Of a stretch of 64,000 nucleotides of DNA, positions 42,363 through 53,032 are shown one piece after another. The DNA is taken from NCBI GenBank assembly GCA_020250445.1, contig JADCEF010000010.1, positions 32,730 to 96,729 of the forward strand. The letters run 5' to 3'. The translations under genes and the position numbers were made by a program. Position 1 is the first letter of the stretch. Each line of letters opens with the position of its first letter. Under the pieces are notes generated by a model. That model ran no database searches and was not told where the DNA came from. It saw only the letters and a list, made by a program, of their open reading frames with translations. The DNA is from Rhodobacter sp. (lineage in GTDB: Bacteria; Pseudomonadota; Alphaproteobacteria; Rhodobacterales; Rhodobacteraceae).

Positions 42363-43207
42363 CAGGCGTGATTCCGATCCTGCGGACCGTGACAGAGCTG
42401 CGCGACCGCGTGCGCGGCTGGAAGCGCGCGGGTGCCACCTTGGGTGTTGTCCCCACGATGGGCGCCCTGCATGACGGCCATCTCAGCCTGGTGCGGGCGG
42501 CGCAGCGCGACTGCGACCGGGTGGTTGTGACGATCTTTGTGAACCCCAGACAGTTCGACAGCCCCGATGATCTGGCCGGATATCCGCGCAGCGAAGCGGC
42601 GGATGCCGCCCTGCTGGCACCGCTGGGCGTGGATGCGGTGTTCGCGCCGGGCGCGGATCAGGTCTATCCAAAGGGATTTGCGACCTCTGTCCGGGTAGCA
42701 GGCATCCCGGAACGGCTCGAAGGGTTGCACCGCCCCGGCCATTTTGACGGCGTGGCCACCGTCGTCGCCAAGCTGTTCGGCATGACCCAGGCCGAGCGTG
42801 CCTATTTCGGCGAGAAGGACTGGCAGCAGCTGCAGGTCGTGCGGCGCATGGTGGCAGATCTGGATATCCCGACCGAAGTGGTGGCCTGCCCCACCATCCG
42901 CGAGGCGGACGGCCTGGCCCGGTCGTCGCGCAACGCGCGGCTGACGGCAGAGGCCAGGGCCGTGGCCGCAGCCCTGCCCCGCGAAATGACGAGGGCGGCG
43001 CGCGCGATGCGGGCGGGCATGCCGGTGCCGCAGGCGCTGGCCGCTGCCACGGCCGCCGTGCTGGCCGCAGGCTTTGACCGGGTCGATTACATGGAGCTTT
43101 GCGAAGCGCAGACCCTGCTGTGGACCGACCGGCTCGACAGCCCCGCCCGCCTTCTGGCCGCCGCCCGGGTGGGCGGCGTGCGCCTGATCGACAACATCGC
43201 GGTCTGA
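42359..43207 (+). CDS. panC: pantothenate synthetase
   Basis: [45 protein letters not shown] start overlaps panB stop. Confidence 0.94.
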   Translation: MTGVIPILRTVTELRDRVRGWKRAGATLGVVPTMGALHDGHLSLVRAAQRDCDRVVVTIFVNPRQFDSPDDLAGYPRSEAADAALLAPLGVDAVFAPGADQVYPKGFATSVRVAGIPERLEGLHRPGHFDGVATVVAKLFGMTQAERAYFGEKDWQQLQVVRRMVADLDIPTEVVACPTIREADGLARSSRNARLTAEARAVAAALPREMTRAARAMRAGMPVPQALAAATAAVLAAGFDRVDYMELCEAQTLLWTDRLDSPARLLAAARVGGVRLIDNIAV

Positions 43208-43315
43208 GGGCGAACTTCTGCCAGGATTCGGCAGGGGGCTGTCCGCCCCCTCCTGGCCCGTGGTCAATTACACCCCCGGGAATATTCTTGAAAAAATATC
43301 GTGGCCCGGGCCGGA

Positions 43316-44197
43316 TCAGCGCCGCACCACATCCTTGTGGATGATCACATCGGTCTGCGGATAGGCCTGCAGGATGGCGCGGCGCAGGCTGGCACCGATG
43401 TCATGTGCCTCGCGCAGGGGCTGGTCGCCGTCCAGTTCGATATGCAGGTTGACGAACACGCGGCTGCCCGCCGTCCGGGTCTTCAGATCGTGATAGCCGT
43501 GCACGCCCGGCCAGTCGGCGGCGATGCGGGCGATGCCTTCGATGAGTCCGGGGTCCGCACGGCGGTCCATCAGCGCATCGAAGGCCGCCTTGCCGATGCG
43601 CACTGCGCCCAAAGCCAGCAGCGCCGCCGCCCCCAGGGCCACCACAGAGTCGATCTGATCCAGCCCATAGCGTGCCGAGGCCCAGAGCGACAGAAGGGCA
43701 CCGATGTTCGGCAAAAGATCGCCAAGGTAGTGCAGCCGGTCTGCCTGCACCACGCGGTTGCCCGTGCGCCGGGCCACACGGCCCTGCCACAGCACGAGGG
43801 CCAGCGTCAGGGCGACCGAAACCGCCATGACCGCCATGCCCCGGCCTTCGGCCATCAGCCTGTCCGGTTGCGGCGACACCAGACGCAGGATGGCTGCGGC
43901 AGCGATCACGCTGGCCGAGATCAGAACGAAGATCGCCTGGCCCAGCGCCGCAATGTCCTCTGCCGAGGTGTGGCCGAAGGCATGGTCTTCATCCGGCGGG
44001 CGCGCCGCATAGAGGATCGCGGCCATGGCCCCGACCGAAACCATCAGGTCCATCGCAGAATCGGCCAGCGAGGCGGCCACCGAAAGCGCCCCCGTTTCGC
44101 CAAGCGCCCACAGCTTGAGCAGGACCAGAACGGCCGCGACCGTGACCGAGGCTGCCGCAGCCGAAAGATTGAGCCGCGTGGTTGAGGGAATCGCCAT
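43316..44197 (-). CDS. cation diffusion facilitator family transporter
   Basis: LSVAASLADSAMDLMVS, DEDHAFGHTSAEDIAALGQ. Confidence 0.87.
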   Translation of the reverse strand: MAIPSTTRLNLSAAAASVTVAAVLVLLKLWALGETGALSVAASLADSAMDLMVSVGAMAAILYAARPPDEDHAFGHTSAEDIAALGQAIFVLISASVIAAAAILRLVSPQPDRLMAEGRGMAVMAVSVALTLALVLWQGRVARRTGNRVVQADRLHYLGDLLPNIGALLSLWASARYGLDQIDSVVALGAAALLALGAVRIGKAAFDALMDRRADPGLIEGIARIAADWPGVHGYHDLKTRTAGSRVFVNLHIELDGDQPLREAHDIGASLRRAILQAYPQTDVIIHKDVVRR

Positions 44198-44275
44198 GCC
44201 CGGTCTCCGCCTCTGGACTGCGTCCGGCCTAGACCACCCGTGCCCGTTGCTGCAAGTGCGACCGTCTCGCAGCGG

Positions 44276-44878
44276 TCATTCGATGACTTCGTCCTGGTCC
44301 ACGCCCCAAAGCGCGCCGCTTTGAACCCATCCGCGCTGCCCGTCGACCGACATCCGGCACCAGCCCGGTTCACACCGCAGGATCCGCCCGATCACGCCCA
44401 CCTCGGCCTGAAACGCAACTGGTGCATCCGGATCGGGCAGGGTCCGGAATTCCGCCATATCCAGCATGACAAGCCCGGTGCGCACCCCCGACAGCAGCGA
44501 GTAATGCACCCAGCCGCCAACGCCGTCGGCGTCTTCGACACGCCGCCAGTGTTCGAACTCTGCCGTGACCCGCAACGGCATCCCGGCCCGGGTAAACACC
44601 CAGTCGATGCGGTGCGTCAGCCCCGGCCCGCGCCGGGCATTGCCCTCGTCGGTCTTGAGCGAGACATAGCGCGGCAGCGGCAGGGTGGTGACACTGCCGC
44701 GGCCGGGATCGCGCGGGGGGACTGTCGCGCCAGGCACCGCGCCAGGCACCGCGTCGGGTGCCACGGCAACCGGCGTCGCTTCGACACCGTCGGCGGCCTT
44801 TGGTTCATCGCCCAGGGCCTGCAAGGAAAAGGCCATCAACGCCACCGCAGCCCAGGCTGCCCATCCGGTTCCGGTCAT
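44276..44878 (-). CDS. secreted bacterial SH3-domain protein
   Basis: Signal peptide; LPLPRYVSLKTDEGNARRGPGLTHRIDWVFTRAGMPLRVTAEFEHWRRVEDADGVGGWVHYSLLSG. Confidence 0.83.
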   Translation of the reverse strand: MTGTGWAAWAAVALMAFSLQALGDEPKAADGVEATPVAVAPDAVPGAVPGATVPPRDPGRGSVTTLPLPRYVSLKTDEGNARRGPGLTHRIDWVFTRAGMPLRVTAEFEHWRRVEDADGVGGWVHYSLLSGVRTGLVMLDMAEFRTLPDPDAPVAFQAEVGVIGRILRCEPGWCRMSVDGQRGWVQSGALWGVDQDEVIE

Positions 44879-44976
44879 GCTGTTCTGTCCTGCCTCGACC
44901 GGGGCTTGTACCCTGCCCCGCTTCTCGGCACTTTGCCACCGCTGGACGTGATTTGAAAGCTTCAGGGAGGGGTTCC

Positions 44977-45963
44977 ATGCCCGCAGCGCGCCTGAGTGTT
45001 GTCGTGACGCGACGCTTGCCGGATGTCGTGGAGACCCGGATGAAAGAGTTGTTCACCGTCGAGCTGCGCGATCCCGACACGCGGATGAGCCGGCAAGAGC
45101 TTGCAGCCGCGATGCGGCGCGCCGATGTGCTGGTGCCAACGATCACCGACACCATCGATGCGGGTCTGCTGGGACAGGCCGGCGACAAGCTGAAGCTGAT
45201 CGCCAACTACGGCTCTGGCATCGACCATATCGATGTCGGCACGGCGCGGCAGCGCGGCATCCTGGTGTCGAACACGCCGGGTGTCGTCACCGATGATACC
45301 GCCGACATGGCGCTGGCGCTGATTCTGGCGGTGACGCGGCGCATCCCGGAAGGGCTGGCGGAAATGCAGGCGGGCAGCTGGCAGGGCTGGTCGCCGATGG
45401 CGCATCTGGGCGGGCGCCTTGCCGGGCGGCGTCTGGGCATTCTGGGCATGGGGCGGATCGGACAGGCGGTGGCGCGCCGCGCGCGTGCCTTCGGCATGCA
45501 GATTCACTATCACAACCGCAAGCGCCTGCGCCCCGAGACCGAGGCCGAGACCGAGGCAACGTACTGGGAAAGCCTGGATCAGATGGTCAGCCGGATGGAC
45601 ATCCTCAGCATCAACTGCCCGCATACCCCGTCCACCTTTCATCTGATGAACGCGCGGCGCCTGAAGCTGCTGAAACCCTCTGCCGTGATCGTCAACACCT
45701 CGCGCGGTGAGGTGATTGACGAAAACGCCCTGACACGCGGCCTGCGGGCGGGGGAAATTGCCGGGGCAGGGCTTGACGTGTTCGAGCGCGGGCACGAGGT
45801 TAACCCCCGCCTGCGCGAGCTGCCGAACGTGGTCCTGCTGCCGCATATGGGATCGGCCACGATCGAGGGGCGGATCGAGATGGGCGAGAAGGTGATCATC
45901 AACATCAAGACCTTCGCCGATGGCCACCGCCCGCCGGATCAGGTCGTGCCGGGGATGCTGTAA
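44977..45963 (+). CDS. D-2-hydroxyacid dehydrogenase (glyoxylate reductase-like)
   Basis: NYGSGIDHIDVGTARQRGILVSNTPGVVTDDTADMALALIL, RRLGILGMGRIGQAVARRA, NTSRGEVIDENAL. Confidence 0.88.
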   Translation: MPAARLSVVVTRRLPDVVETRMKELFTVELRDPDTRMSRQELAAAMRRADVLVPTITDTIDAGLLGQAGDKLKLIANYGSGIDHIDVGTARQRGILVSNTPGVVTDDTADMALALILAVTRRIPEGLAEMQAGSWQGWSPMAHLGGRLAGRRLGILGMGRIGQAVARRARAFGMQIHYHNRKRLRPETEAETEATYWESLDQMVSRMDILSINCPHTPSTFHLMNARRLKLLKPSAVIVNTSRGEVIDENALTRGLRAGEIAGAGLDVFERGHEVNPRLRELPNVVLLPHMGSATIEGRIEMGEKVIINIKTFADGHRPPDQVVPGML

Positions 45964-46036
45964 ATACTGATTGGAGGGCGGACGGTTGGAACACCATGCA
46001 ATTTAGGCGCGAAGGGATTAGTGATGAGAAGGTAAG

Positions 46037-47590
46037 TCACACTTCTTGTTTGGCAAGTCGGTAATGTGCCTTTGGGTCTCTTGAGTAATCCCCGCTAACA
46101 AAGACCAATATACCTTTCCGGCAAAGACGTTCTAAGTCCTTCTTGGAAGTTGCCCAAGTTCTGCCAGTCAGACGTTGCGCTTCAGATACTTGTATCGTTT
46201 CATTTCTGTATGCATATGCCGCTATCTTGATCTCATGGTCCTGCATGAGTTTCCATTGATCAACACCAAAGAAAACAGCAACATCACGGTCTGTTGAACG
46301 ACTGCGAACCTTGTGGTCATTTTGCAGTATCACACGAACGACGACTCCGTGCAGAACTTCCTGTCGAAAAACTGGCTCAGGGAGATTGTACTCAGCCATG
46401 CTCTCTTTGATGCGACGCGTCCCTTCGCGTGCCATCTGCACATAGCCCAAGTAGCGCATTGCATCCATCAAGTGGTGGTTTCGTGAGGCACGCATGACAT
46501 AAATTGTCTTCTCGTTCACCGTTGGAACAAAACCGCCTGGGCTTTCGATTTCCATTCGATTGCTGAAAATCTTGACTGTTGTGTCAGTTCCCGAGAATGA
46601 GTAAGAGCGGTGAACGCAAGCATTCACCAGCGCTTCAAACCATGCCCACTTGGGATACTCCGGGGTGGTGACGAATTTTCCGTCATTGTTAAGCCAAGTG
46701 ACCGAGTGCAGTGCTTCCTCGATTGCGGCCGCAGCCTTTTGGATAACTTGGACAATAGAACCCTCACAAAATCTGTCCCTTATTGGTTGGTAAGTCTCAC
46801 CTGAGCCCTCACGATCTCCCTCGAAGCGTTGAACACGAACTCTACACCCGGGAATTGTCCTGGCAGGGTCTTTCGCTGCCAATAAGACAAGTGCGTTGAG
46901 TGGTGCATAGCCGGTTTGCGTCCGTTCGAGCAAATGCCTGTCCACAAGTATTTCCTCGTTGGACCACTTGGATTTCTCTCGTTCGCGATACTTGTCGCAA
47001 AAATCCTGAATTGTGGATTCTTGAAAGTCGCTTGGATAGCTGTACGGAGCTTTTTCGAGTTCAAATGAAACTTCATTTCTTGTCGCTCTAAAATCGCGCT
47101 TTTCTTCTTCGGACATCTTATGCTTGGTATCACCGTATCGTATCCAAGCTTCCGATTTGTTTGTCTCAGCCAGTTTACCAATATAAGGAGTATAGACCAG
47201 GATTAGAAAATCCTGACGATCGCCCAAGCTGATTGGTACTCGCTTGAACTCAGGTCTAGCTGCTGGACACCGCTGCAGATGGCAGGTCTCGATACCATTA
47301 AGGATCGTTGCATCTAGATTTCTGCATCCAGAAAGGGTGCCGTCATCTTCGACGCCAAAGCAAATCACGCCTCCATCTGGAGTGTTGGAAAAGCAACTAA
47401 GATAGGTTGCGAAATCGTCGACGTTGATCTTCTTAGTGGACTTGAACTCAATCCTTCGGTCTTCTACGAAGCGCCCCGTCATTCCTTGGCTGAAGCGTAC
47501 CCATATGTCCCTTGGAGTCCACAGGTCCGGTTGATCACTCACCGAGAACGGTTCATCAAAGGGTAAGGTTAACTGTCCGTGGTCTGCCAT
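46037..47590 (-). CDS. AlbA_2 (Schlafen-type) DNA-binding / HATPase_c_4-like protein
   Basis: EDRRIEFKSTKKINVDDFATYLSCFSNTPDGGVICFGVEDDGTLSGC (AlbA_2); YPKWAWFEALVNACVHRSYSFSGTDTTVKIFSNRMEIESPGGF (RecG-like C-terminal ATPase fold); AT-richer than surroundings. Confidence 0.78.
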   Translation of the reverse strand: MADHGQLTLPFDEPFSVSDQPDLWTPRDIWVRFSQGMTGRFVEDRRIEFKSTKKINVDDFATYLSCFSNTPDGGVICFGVEDDGTLSGCRNLDATILNGIETCHLQRCPAARPEFKRVPISLGDRQDFLILVYTPYIGKLAETNKSEAWIRYGDTKHKMSEEEKRDFRATRNEVSFELEKAPYSYPSDFQESTIQDFCDKYREREKSKWSNEEILVDRHLLERTQTGYAPLNALVLLAAKDPARTIPGCRVRVQRFEGDREGSGETYQPIRDRFCEGSIVQVIQKAAAAIEEALHSVTWLNNDGKFVTTPEYPKWAWFEALVNACVHRSYSFSGTDTTVKIFSNRMEIESPGGFVPTVNEKTIYVMRASRNHHLMDAMRYLGYVQMAREGTRRIKESMAEYNLPEPVFRQEVLHGVVVRVILQNDHKVRSRSTDRDVAVFFGVDQWKLMQDHEIKIAAYAYRNETIQVSEAQRLTGRTWATSKKDLERLCRKGILVFVSGDYSRDPKAHYRLAKQEV

Positions 47591-47602
47591 CTACATCTAG
47601 CC

Positions 47603-47621
47603 TGTCGAGTTGTAGTCGACA
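47603..47621. promoter_or_regulatory. palindromic site 1 upstream of AlbA_2 gene
   Basis: TGTCGA-GTTGTAG-TCGACA. Confidence 0.6.
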
Positions 47622-47659
47622 TACCATATCTTGCTCTGAGAGCGCATCTACATTTAGTG

Positions 47660-47678
47660 TGTCGACCGGCACTCGACA
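47660..47678. promoter_or_regulatory. palindromic site 2 upstream of AlbA_2 gene
   Basis: TGTCGA-CCGGCAC-TCGACA; same arms and N7 spacing as site 1, 57 bp apart. Confidence 0.6.
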
Positions 47679-47730
47679 TACTAGATTATGATTGGCTCCC
47701 ATCGCAAGAGGAACGTCCACAGCACCCCCA

Positions 47731-48297
47731 TCAGCCCTTTGCCCGCTCCACATAGGCGTGATCTTCGGTCGAGATCACCACGCGGGTGCCCGCACCGATA
47801 TGGGGCGGCACCATCACCCGGATACCGTTCGAACAGATCGCAGGCTTGTAGGACGAAGACGCGGTCTGTCCTTTGACCACCGGCTCGGTCTCGATGATCT
47901 CAACGGTCACCTTCTGCGGCAGTTCAATGGCAATCGCCACCCCTTCGAAGGTCTTGAGAGAAACCTTGATCCCGTCGGTCAGGAAGACCTTGTCATCCCC
48001 CACCACATCGGGCGATACGGTGATCTGCTCAAAGGTGTTGGGTTCCATGAAATGGAAGCCTTCGCCATCCTCATACAGAAAATCGTAATCGCGGTCGTCC
48101 ACCGTCGCCTTTTCGACCATCTCGGTCGTGCGCCAGCGTTCCGAAACCTTCACCCCGTCGGAGATACGGCGCATGTCGATGCTGGTGGTGGGCGTGCCCT
48201 TGCCGGGGTGGAAATTCTCGGCCGTCAGAACGACGTAAAGCTTGCCGTCCAGATCGACGACATTTCCCTTGCGCAGGCTTGAGGCGATGACTTTCAC
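47731..48297 (-). CDS. efp: translation elongation factor P
   Basis: [55 protein letters not shown]; full-length EF-P. Confidence 0.94.
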   Translation of the reverse strand: MKVIASSLRKGNVVDLDGKLYVVLTAENFHPGKGTPTTSIDMRRISDGVKVSERWRTTEMVEKATVDDRDYDFLYEDGEGFHFMEPNTFEQITVSPDVVGDDKVFLTDGIKVSLKTFEGVAIAIELPQKVTVEIIETEPVVKGQTASSSYKPAICSNGIRVMVPPHIGAGTRVVISTEDHAYVERAKG

Positions 48298-48405
48298 GAA
48301 AGCTTCCTTGTGGTTGGCTGGCCCGCGCCGTAATGACGGCAGGCCGTTGCGCCGCCTCTAGCGCATCCGCGCAGGAATCGCCAGCCGAAAGCGGACCGTC
48401 CCGCC

Positions 48406-49473
48406 ATGACCCGAACGCCCCGATCAACCCCCTGGTGGGACACAGCCCGCCACGCCGACCGCCGCCCGGCCCTGCTGGCGCGCAACCGCATTCAGGCTGC
48501 GATCCGCACCTGGTTCACAGGCCAGGACTTTGTCGAGGTCGATCCCTCTGCGCTTCAGGTCAGTCCGGGGAACGAGGCGCATCTGCACGGCTTTGCCACC
48601 GCCGCCATCGGCAATGACGGTGTGGCGCATCCGATGTTCCTGCACACCTCGCCCGAATTCGCGATGAAAAAGCTGCTGGCGGCGGGAGAGACGCAGATCT
48701 TCGCCTTTTGCCATGTCTGGCGCAACCGCGAACGCGGGCCGCTGCACAGCCCGGAGTTTACCATGCTGGAATGGTACCGCGCCGGTGCGCCCTATGACCG
48801 GCTGATGGGGGATTGCGCCCTGCTTTTGCGCCTTGCGGTTCAGGCGGCGGGCGGCGGTCTTTTGCGCCACCGCGACCGCATCTGCGATCCGGCGCTGGAA
48901 CCCGAGCGTCTTGGCGTGGCAGAGGCCTTTCAGCGCCATGCGGGGATCGATCTGCTGGCGACGATGGACGCAAACGGCACAACCGATGCCGGGGCGCTGG
49001 CTGCCGCGCTGCGCCGTCAGGGCATCCGCACCGCGCCGGATGACACCTGGTCCGACATGCTGTCGCGCGTGCTGGTGGACCGGGTGGAACCCCGCCTTGG
49101 ACTGGGGCGCATGACCGTGCTGGACCGCTACCCGGCGGCCGAAGCCGCCCTGGCGCGCCGGGTACCGCAAGATGCCCGCATGGCAGAACGCTTTGAACTT
49201 TATGCCTGCGGGGTGGAACTTGCCAACGGCTTTGGCGAATTGACCGACCCGGCCGAACAGCGGCGCCGCTTTGCACTGGAGATGGACGAAAAACAGCGCC
49301 TTTACGGCGAACGCTATCCGCTGGACGAGGATTTTCTGGCGGCCCTTGCCCGGATGCCGCCGGCCAGCGGCATTGCCCTTGGCTTTGACCGCCTGGTGAT
49401 GCTGGCGACGGGTGCCCCGCGGATCGACGACGTGCTCTGGGCCCCGGTTGCGGATCTGTCCGGTCAGACCTGA
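48406..49473 (+). CDS. epmA: EF-P lysine lysyltransferase (EpmA/GenX)
   Basis: Class II aaRS-like: [50 protein letters not shown]; divergent from efp. Confidence 0.92.
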   Translation: MTRTPRSTPWWDTARHADRRPALLARNRIQAAIRTWFTGQDFVEVDPSALQVSPGNEAHLHGFATAAIGNDGVAHPMFLHTSPEFAMKKLLAAGETQIFAFCHVWRNRERGPLHSPEFTMLEWYRAGAPYDRLMGDCALLLRLAVQAAGGGLLRHRDRICDPALEPERLGVAEAFQRHAGIDLLATMDANGTTDAGALAAALRRQGIRTAPDDTWSDMLSRVLVDRVEPRLGLGRMTVLDRYPAAEAALARRVPQDARMAERFELYACGVELANGFGELTDPAEQRRRFALEMDEKQRLYGERYPLDEDFLAALARMPPASGIALGFDRLVMLATGAPRIDDVLWAPVADLSGQT

Positions 49474-50468
49474 TAGAATTCGCGGTACCAGGCGACAAAG
49501 CGGCGCACGCCTTCGGTGATGTCCGTCCGGGGCAGGGGGCCGACAAGATCGCCGATCAGGGTGGCATCGGCCCAGGTCGCGGGCACATCGCCCGGCTGCA
49601 TCGGCATCATCCGCATGGTCGCGCGTTCGCCCAGCGCCGCCTCGATTGCCCCGACAAAGTCCACAAGGCGCACCGGCGCACCATTGCCGATGTTGACAAC
49701 CCGCCAGGGGGCCACGGGCGAAAGGCTGTCGGCATCGCCCACCGGCACGGTGCCCGGAACCACACCGATCAGCCGCAGGATGCCCTCGATCAGATCATCG
49801 ACATAGGTAAAGTCGCGCAGCATCTCGCCCTGATTGTAGACCTCGATCGGCTGGCCCGCCAGAATCGCGCGGGTGAACTTGAACAGGGCCATATCCGGGC
49901 GGCCCCAGGGGCCGTAGACCGTGAAGAAACGGAAAACCGTCGTCGGGATGCCATAAAGATGCGCATAGGAATGGGCCATGCCTTCGCCCGCCTTCTTGGT
50001 GGCGGCGTAAAACGACATCTGGTGATCGGCCCGGTGCGTTTCGGCATAGGGCATGACCGGATTGGCCCCGTAGACCGAAGAGGTTGAGGCAATCAGCAGA
50101 TGCCCCGGCACCAGCGCCCGAGCCGCCTCCAGCACCTCAAAGGTGCCCGCCAGATTGGCCGTCACATAGTCGCGCGGTGCATCAATGGAATGCCGCACCC
50201 CGGCCTGCGCCGCCAGATGAATGACCGCATCGGGCCGCACCCCATCCATCAGCGCCGCCATCCGGCCAGGTTCCTCGACCAGCCCGGTCACAGCACGGAA
50301 CCCCTCGCTTTGTGCCAGCATCGCGTGCCGCCGCTCCTTCAGGCGGACATCGTAATAGGGCGTCATCGCATCCAGCCCGGTCACCGCCCAGCCATCGGCC
50401 AGCAGCCTGCGGCACAGGTGATAGCCAATAAAGCCTGCCGAACCCGTCACCAGCGCCGTGCCTGCCAT
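49464..50468 (-). CDS. NAD-dependent nucleotide-sugar epimerase (UDP-glucuronate 4-epimerase-like)
   Basis: [59 protein letters not shown]. Confidence 0.88.
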   Translation of the reverse strand: MAGTALVTGSAGFIGYHLCRRLLADGWAVTGLDAMTPYYDVRLKERRHAMLAQSEGFRAVTGLVEEPGRMAALMDGVRPDAVIHLAAQAGVRHSIDAPRDYVTANLAGTFEVLEAARALVPGHLLIASTSSVYGANPVMPYAETHRADHQMSFYAATKKAGEGMAHSYAHLYGIPTTVFRFFTVYGPWGRPDMALFKFTRAILAGQPIEVYNQGEMLRDFTYVDDLIEGILRLIGVVPGTVPVGDADSLSPVAPWRVVNIGNGAPVRLVDFVGAIEAALGERATMRMMPMQPGDVPATWADATLIGDLVGPLPRTDITEGVRRFVAWYREFYQV

Positions 50469-50583
50469 CCCTTTCCCCTTAACATTTTCTGTTCACAAAT
50501 ATCCCACGGGGGTCGCCGGTTGGTGCGCCATTGGTCCAAGTACCAACTGGCGACGGGGTGTGAAACCCCCGCTGCACCAGAAT

Positions 50584-51843
50584 TCAGAACCGCGACGGCA
50601 GACAGGGGGCCAGATCAACCTCTGGCATCCGCCCCGCCACCAGATCGGCCACGATCCGCGCCGTGACCGGGGCCAGTGTCAGCCCGATATGCCCGTGGCC
50701 AAAGGCGTGGATCACCTCTGCCCCGGCGCGCGACGGGCCGATCACGGGCAGGCTGTCGGGCATCGACGGGCGAAATCCCATCCAGTCGCGGTCCGGCTCG
50801 CCAAGATGCGGGAACATGTCCCGCGCGCCCTTGATGAGTTGCGCAATCCGGTGCGGCGACGCAGGTGCGGCCAGCCCGCCCAGTTCCACCGTGCCTGCCG
50901 CGCGCAGCCGCCCCGACATCGGGCACAGGTAGAACCCGCGTGCGGCGGGGCAGGCGGGCCGCGACAGCAGGGCCCGGTCCATGTCCCATTCCACATGATA
51001 GCCGCGTTCGGTGTCCAAAGGCACCCTGTCGCCCGCCTGCCGTGCCAGCCCGCGCGAGTGTGCGCCGGCGGCCAGGACCACGCGGCGCGCATGCAGCCGC
51101 GTGCCCTGCGCGAGAATTGTCACGCCATCGACCACGCGCTCCAGCACGTCCGCAGCCCGTTGCAGGTGACGCACGCCTGCCGCCTGCACCGCCCCGGTCA
51201 GCATCAGCATCATCTTTCCGGGGTCGTCCAGGAAGACCGCCTGCGGAAAGAACGCCGCCCCGCCGTCCAGTGGCGGCAGCATCGGCTCCATCGCCGCGAT
51301 TTCGGACGGGCTGATCAGCTCCACCGCAATGCCCAGCGCCCGGCGCCGCGCCATCTCGGCCGCCGCCGCGCGGTAGGCCGCCCTGGTTTCATACAGATAG
51401 AGGCAGCCGCGGCGCTGCAGACTTTCCGGCGCACCGATGTCAGCCGCCAGGTCTTCCCAGGCCGGTCTGGCCAAAGCCAGCAGCGCGGCAATCGCCGCCG
51501 CGTTGCGCGCGGCGGCCGCGGGCAGGGATTGCACGGCAAAGCGCAAAAGCCAGGGTGCCAGCGAGACCAGTGCGCCGCGCCGGATCGACAGCGGCGAATT
51601 GCGGTTGAACAGAAGCGAGGGCAGGTTGCGCAGAACATCCGGGGTTCCCACCGGCATCACCGCATAATCGGCGATGGTGCCGGCATTGCCGTAAGAAGCC
51701 CCCGACCCCGGCATGGCGGGGTCCAGCAGCACCACCTCATGCCCGTCCTGCGCCAGCCGCAGCGCAACCGTCAGGCCGATGACACCGGCACCGATCACCG
51801 CGATGTCGCAGCGGGCATGTCCGGTCATCGGCGCAGCGTCCAT
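50584..51843 (-). CDS. FAD-dependent amino-acid oxidase/dehydrogenase (DadA-like)
   Basis: DIAVIGAGVIGLTVALRLAQDGHEVVLLDPAMPGSGASYGNAGTIA; MGFRPSMPDSLPVIGPS; FGHGHIGLTLAPVTARIVADL. Confidence 0.87.
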   Translation of the reverse strand: MDAAPMTGHARCDIAVIGAGVIGLTVALRLAQDGHEVVLLDPAMPGSGASYGNAGTIADYAVMPVGTPDVLRNLPSLLFNRNSPLSIRRGALVSLAPWLLRFAVQSLPAAAARNAAAIAALLALARPAWEDLAADIGAPESLQRRGCLYLYETRAAYRAAAAEMARRRALGIAVELISPSEIAAMEPMLPPLDGGAAFFPQAVFLDDPGKMMLMLTGAVQAAGVRHLQRAADVLERVVDGVTILAQGTRLHARRVVLAAGAHSRGLARQAGDRVPLDTERGYHVEWDMDRALLSRPACPAARGFYLCPMSGRLRAAGTVELGGLAAPASPHRIAQLIKGARDMFPHLGEPDRDWMGFRPSMPDSLPVIGPSRAGAEVIHAFGHGHIGLTLAPVTARIVADLVAGRMPEVDLAPCLPSRF

Positions 51844-51886
51844 GCGCGCGCCCCGGTCCGCCCGGGGCGGGGGGCGGCGCCCTGCG

Positions 51887-53032
51887 TCACATGCAGGCCT
51901 CGAACAGGGCGCGCGTATTCTCGCGCGTCATGGCAACCGGGTTGCCGCCGCAGGACGGGTCTTCCAGCGCCATGTCTGTCAGCTCGTCCAGCCGGGCGAA
52001 TTCCACGCCCATGGCCGACAGGTTTTCCGGAATGCCCAGCCGGGCGCGCAGGTCCATGACCATGGCATGAAAGCCCGCGAAGCCGCCGTTGATCCCAAGA
52101 TAGGCCGCCGCGCGCTCAATCCGCTCTTCGATGGCTTCGCGGTTGAACTCCAGCACCATCGGCATGACCACGGCATTGGTGGTGCCGTGATGCGTGCCAT
52201 AGACCGCACCGATGGGGTGGCTCAGCGCATGGATCGCCCCCAGGCCCTTCTGGAAGGCGACCGCCCCCATGGCGGCCGCGCTCATCATATGGGCGCGCGC
52301 CTCCATGTCCTGAGGGTTGTCATAGACCTTGGGCACGTTTTCCAGCACCAGCCGCATGCCTTCCAGCGCGATGCCCTGCGACATCGGGTGGTAAAAGGGG
52401 CTGGAATAGGCTTCCAGGCAATGGGCGAAGGCATCCATCCCCGTCCCTGCCGTGATGAAACGGGGCATGCCCACGGTCAGCTCAGGGTCGCAGATGGTGA
52501 CGGCGGGAAGCAGTTTGGGGTGGAAGATGATCTTCTTCTTGTGGGTCTTGGAATTGGTCAGTACCCCGGCGCGGCCCACTTCGGATCCGGTGCCTGCGGT
52601 GGTCGGCACCGCGACGATGGGCGCGATCTTGCTGGCATCGGCCCGCGTCCACCAGTCATCCACATCCTCAAGGTCCCAGACCGGAATGGTCTGGCCCACC
52701 ATCAGCGCAATCATCTTGCCCAGGTCCAGCGCCGATCCGCCGCCAAAGCACACCACCCCGTCGTGTCCGCCCGCGCGGTAGGCCGCAAGGCCCGCCTCCA
52801 TGTTGCCTTCGTTCGGGTTCGGATCAACGTCCGAGAACACTGCCCGGCCCAGACCGGCGGCGTCCAGAATGTTCAGCGCCTGGGCGGTGATCGGCAAGGC
52901 GGCCAGCGCCCTGTCGGTGACCAGAAGCGGTTTTTTCAGGCCAGCGGCCTTGCAGTGATCGGCCAGTTCCGCAATGCGGCCCGCACCGAATTTCACCGGT
53001 GTCGGGTAGGACCAGTTTCCGCGCAGCTTCAT
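51887..53032 (-). CDS. iron-containing alcohol dehydrogenase
   Basis: DGVVCFGGGSALDLGKMIALM, VPTTAGTGSEVGRAGVLTN, FAHCLEAYSSPFYHPMSQGIALEGM. Confidence 0.9.
   Translation of the reverse strand: MKLRGNWSYPTPVKFGAGRIAELADHCKAAGLKKPLLVTDRALAALPITAQALNILDAAGLGRAVFSDVDPNPNEGNMEAGLAAYRAGGHDGVVCFGGGSALDLGKMIALMVGQTIPVWDLEDVDDWWTRADASKIAPIVAVPTTAGTGSEVGRAGVLTNSKTHKKKIIFHPKLLPAVTICDPELTVGMPRFITAGTGMDAFAHCLEAYSSPFYHPMSQGIALEGMRLVLENVPKVYDNPQDMEARAHMMSAAAMGAVAFQKGLGAIHALSHPIGAVYGTHHGTTNAVVMPMVLEFNREAIEERIERAAAYLGINGGFAGFHAMVMDLRARLGIPENLSAMGVEFARLDELTDMALEDPSCGGNPVAMTRENTRALFEACM

Noticed and set aside
45972-47700. Short TGATTGG match on both sides of the AlbA_2 gene as possible target duplication
   Set aside because: Only 7 bp and offset from obvious element edges; too weak to claim
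50458-52059. 533-aa plus-strand ORF opposite the DadA-like gene
   Set aside because: Antisense shadow
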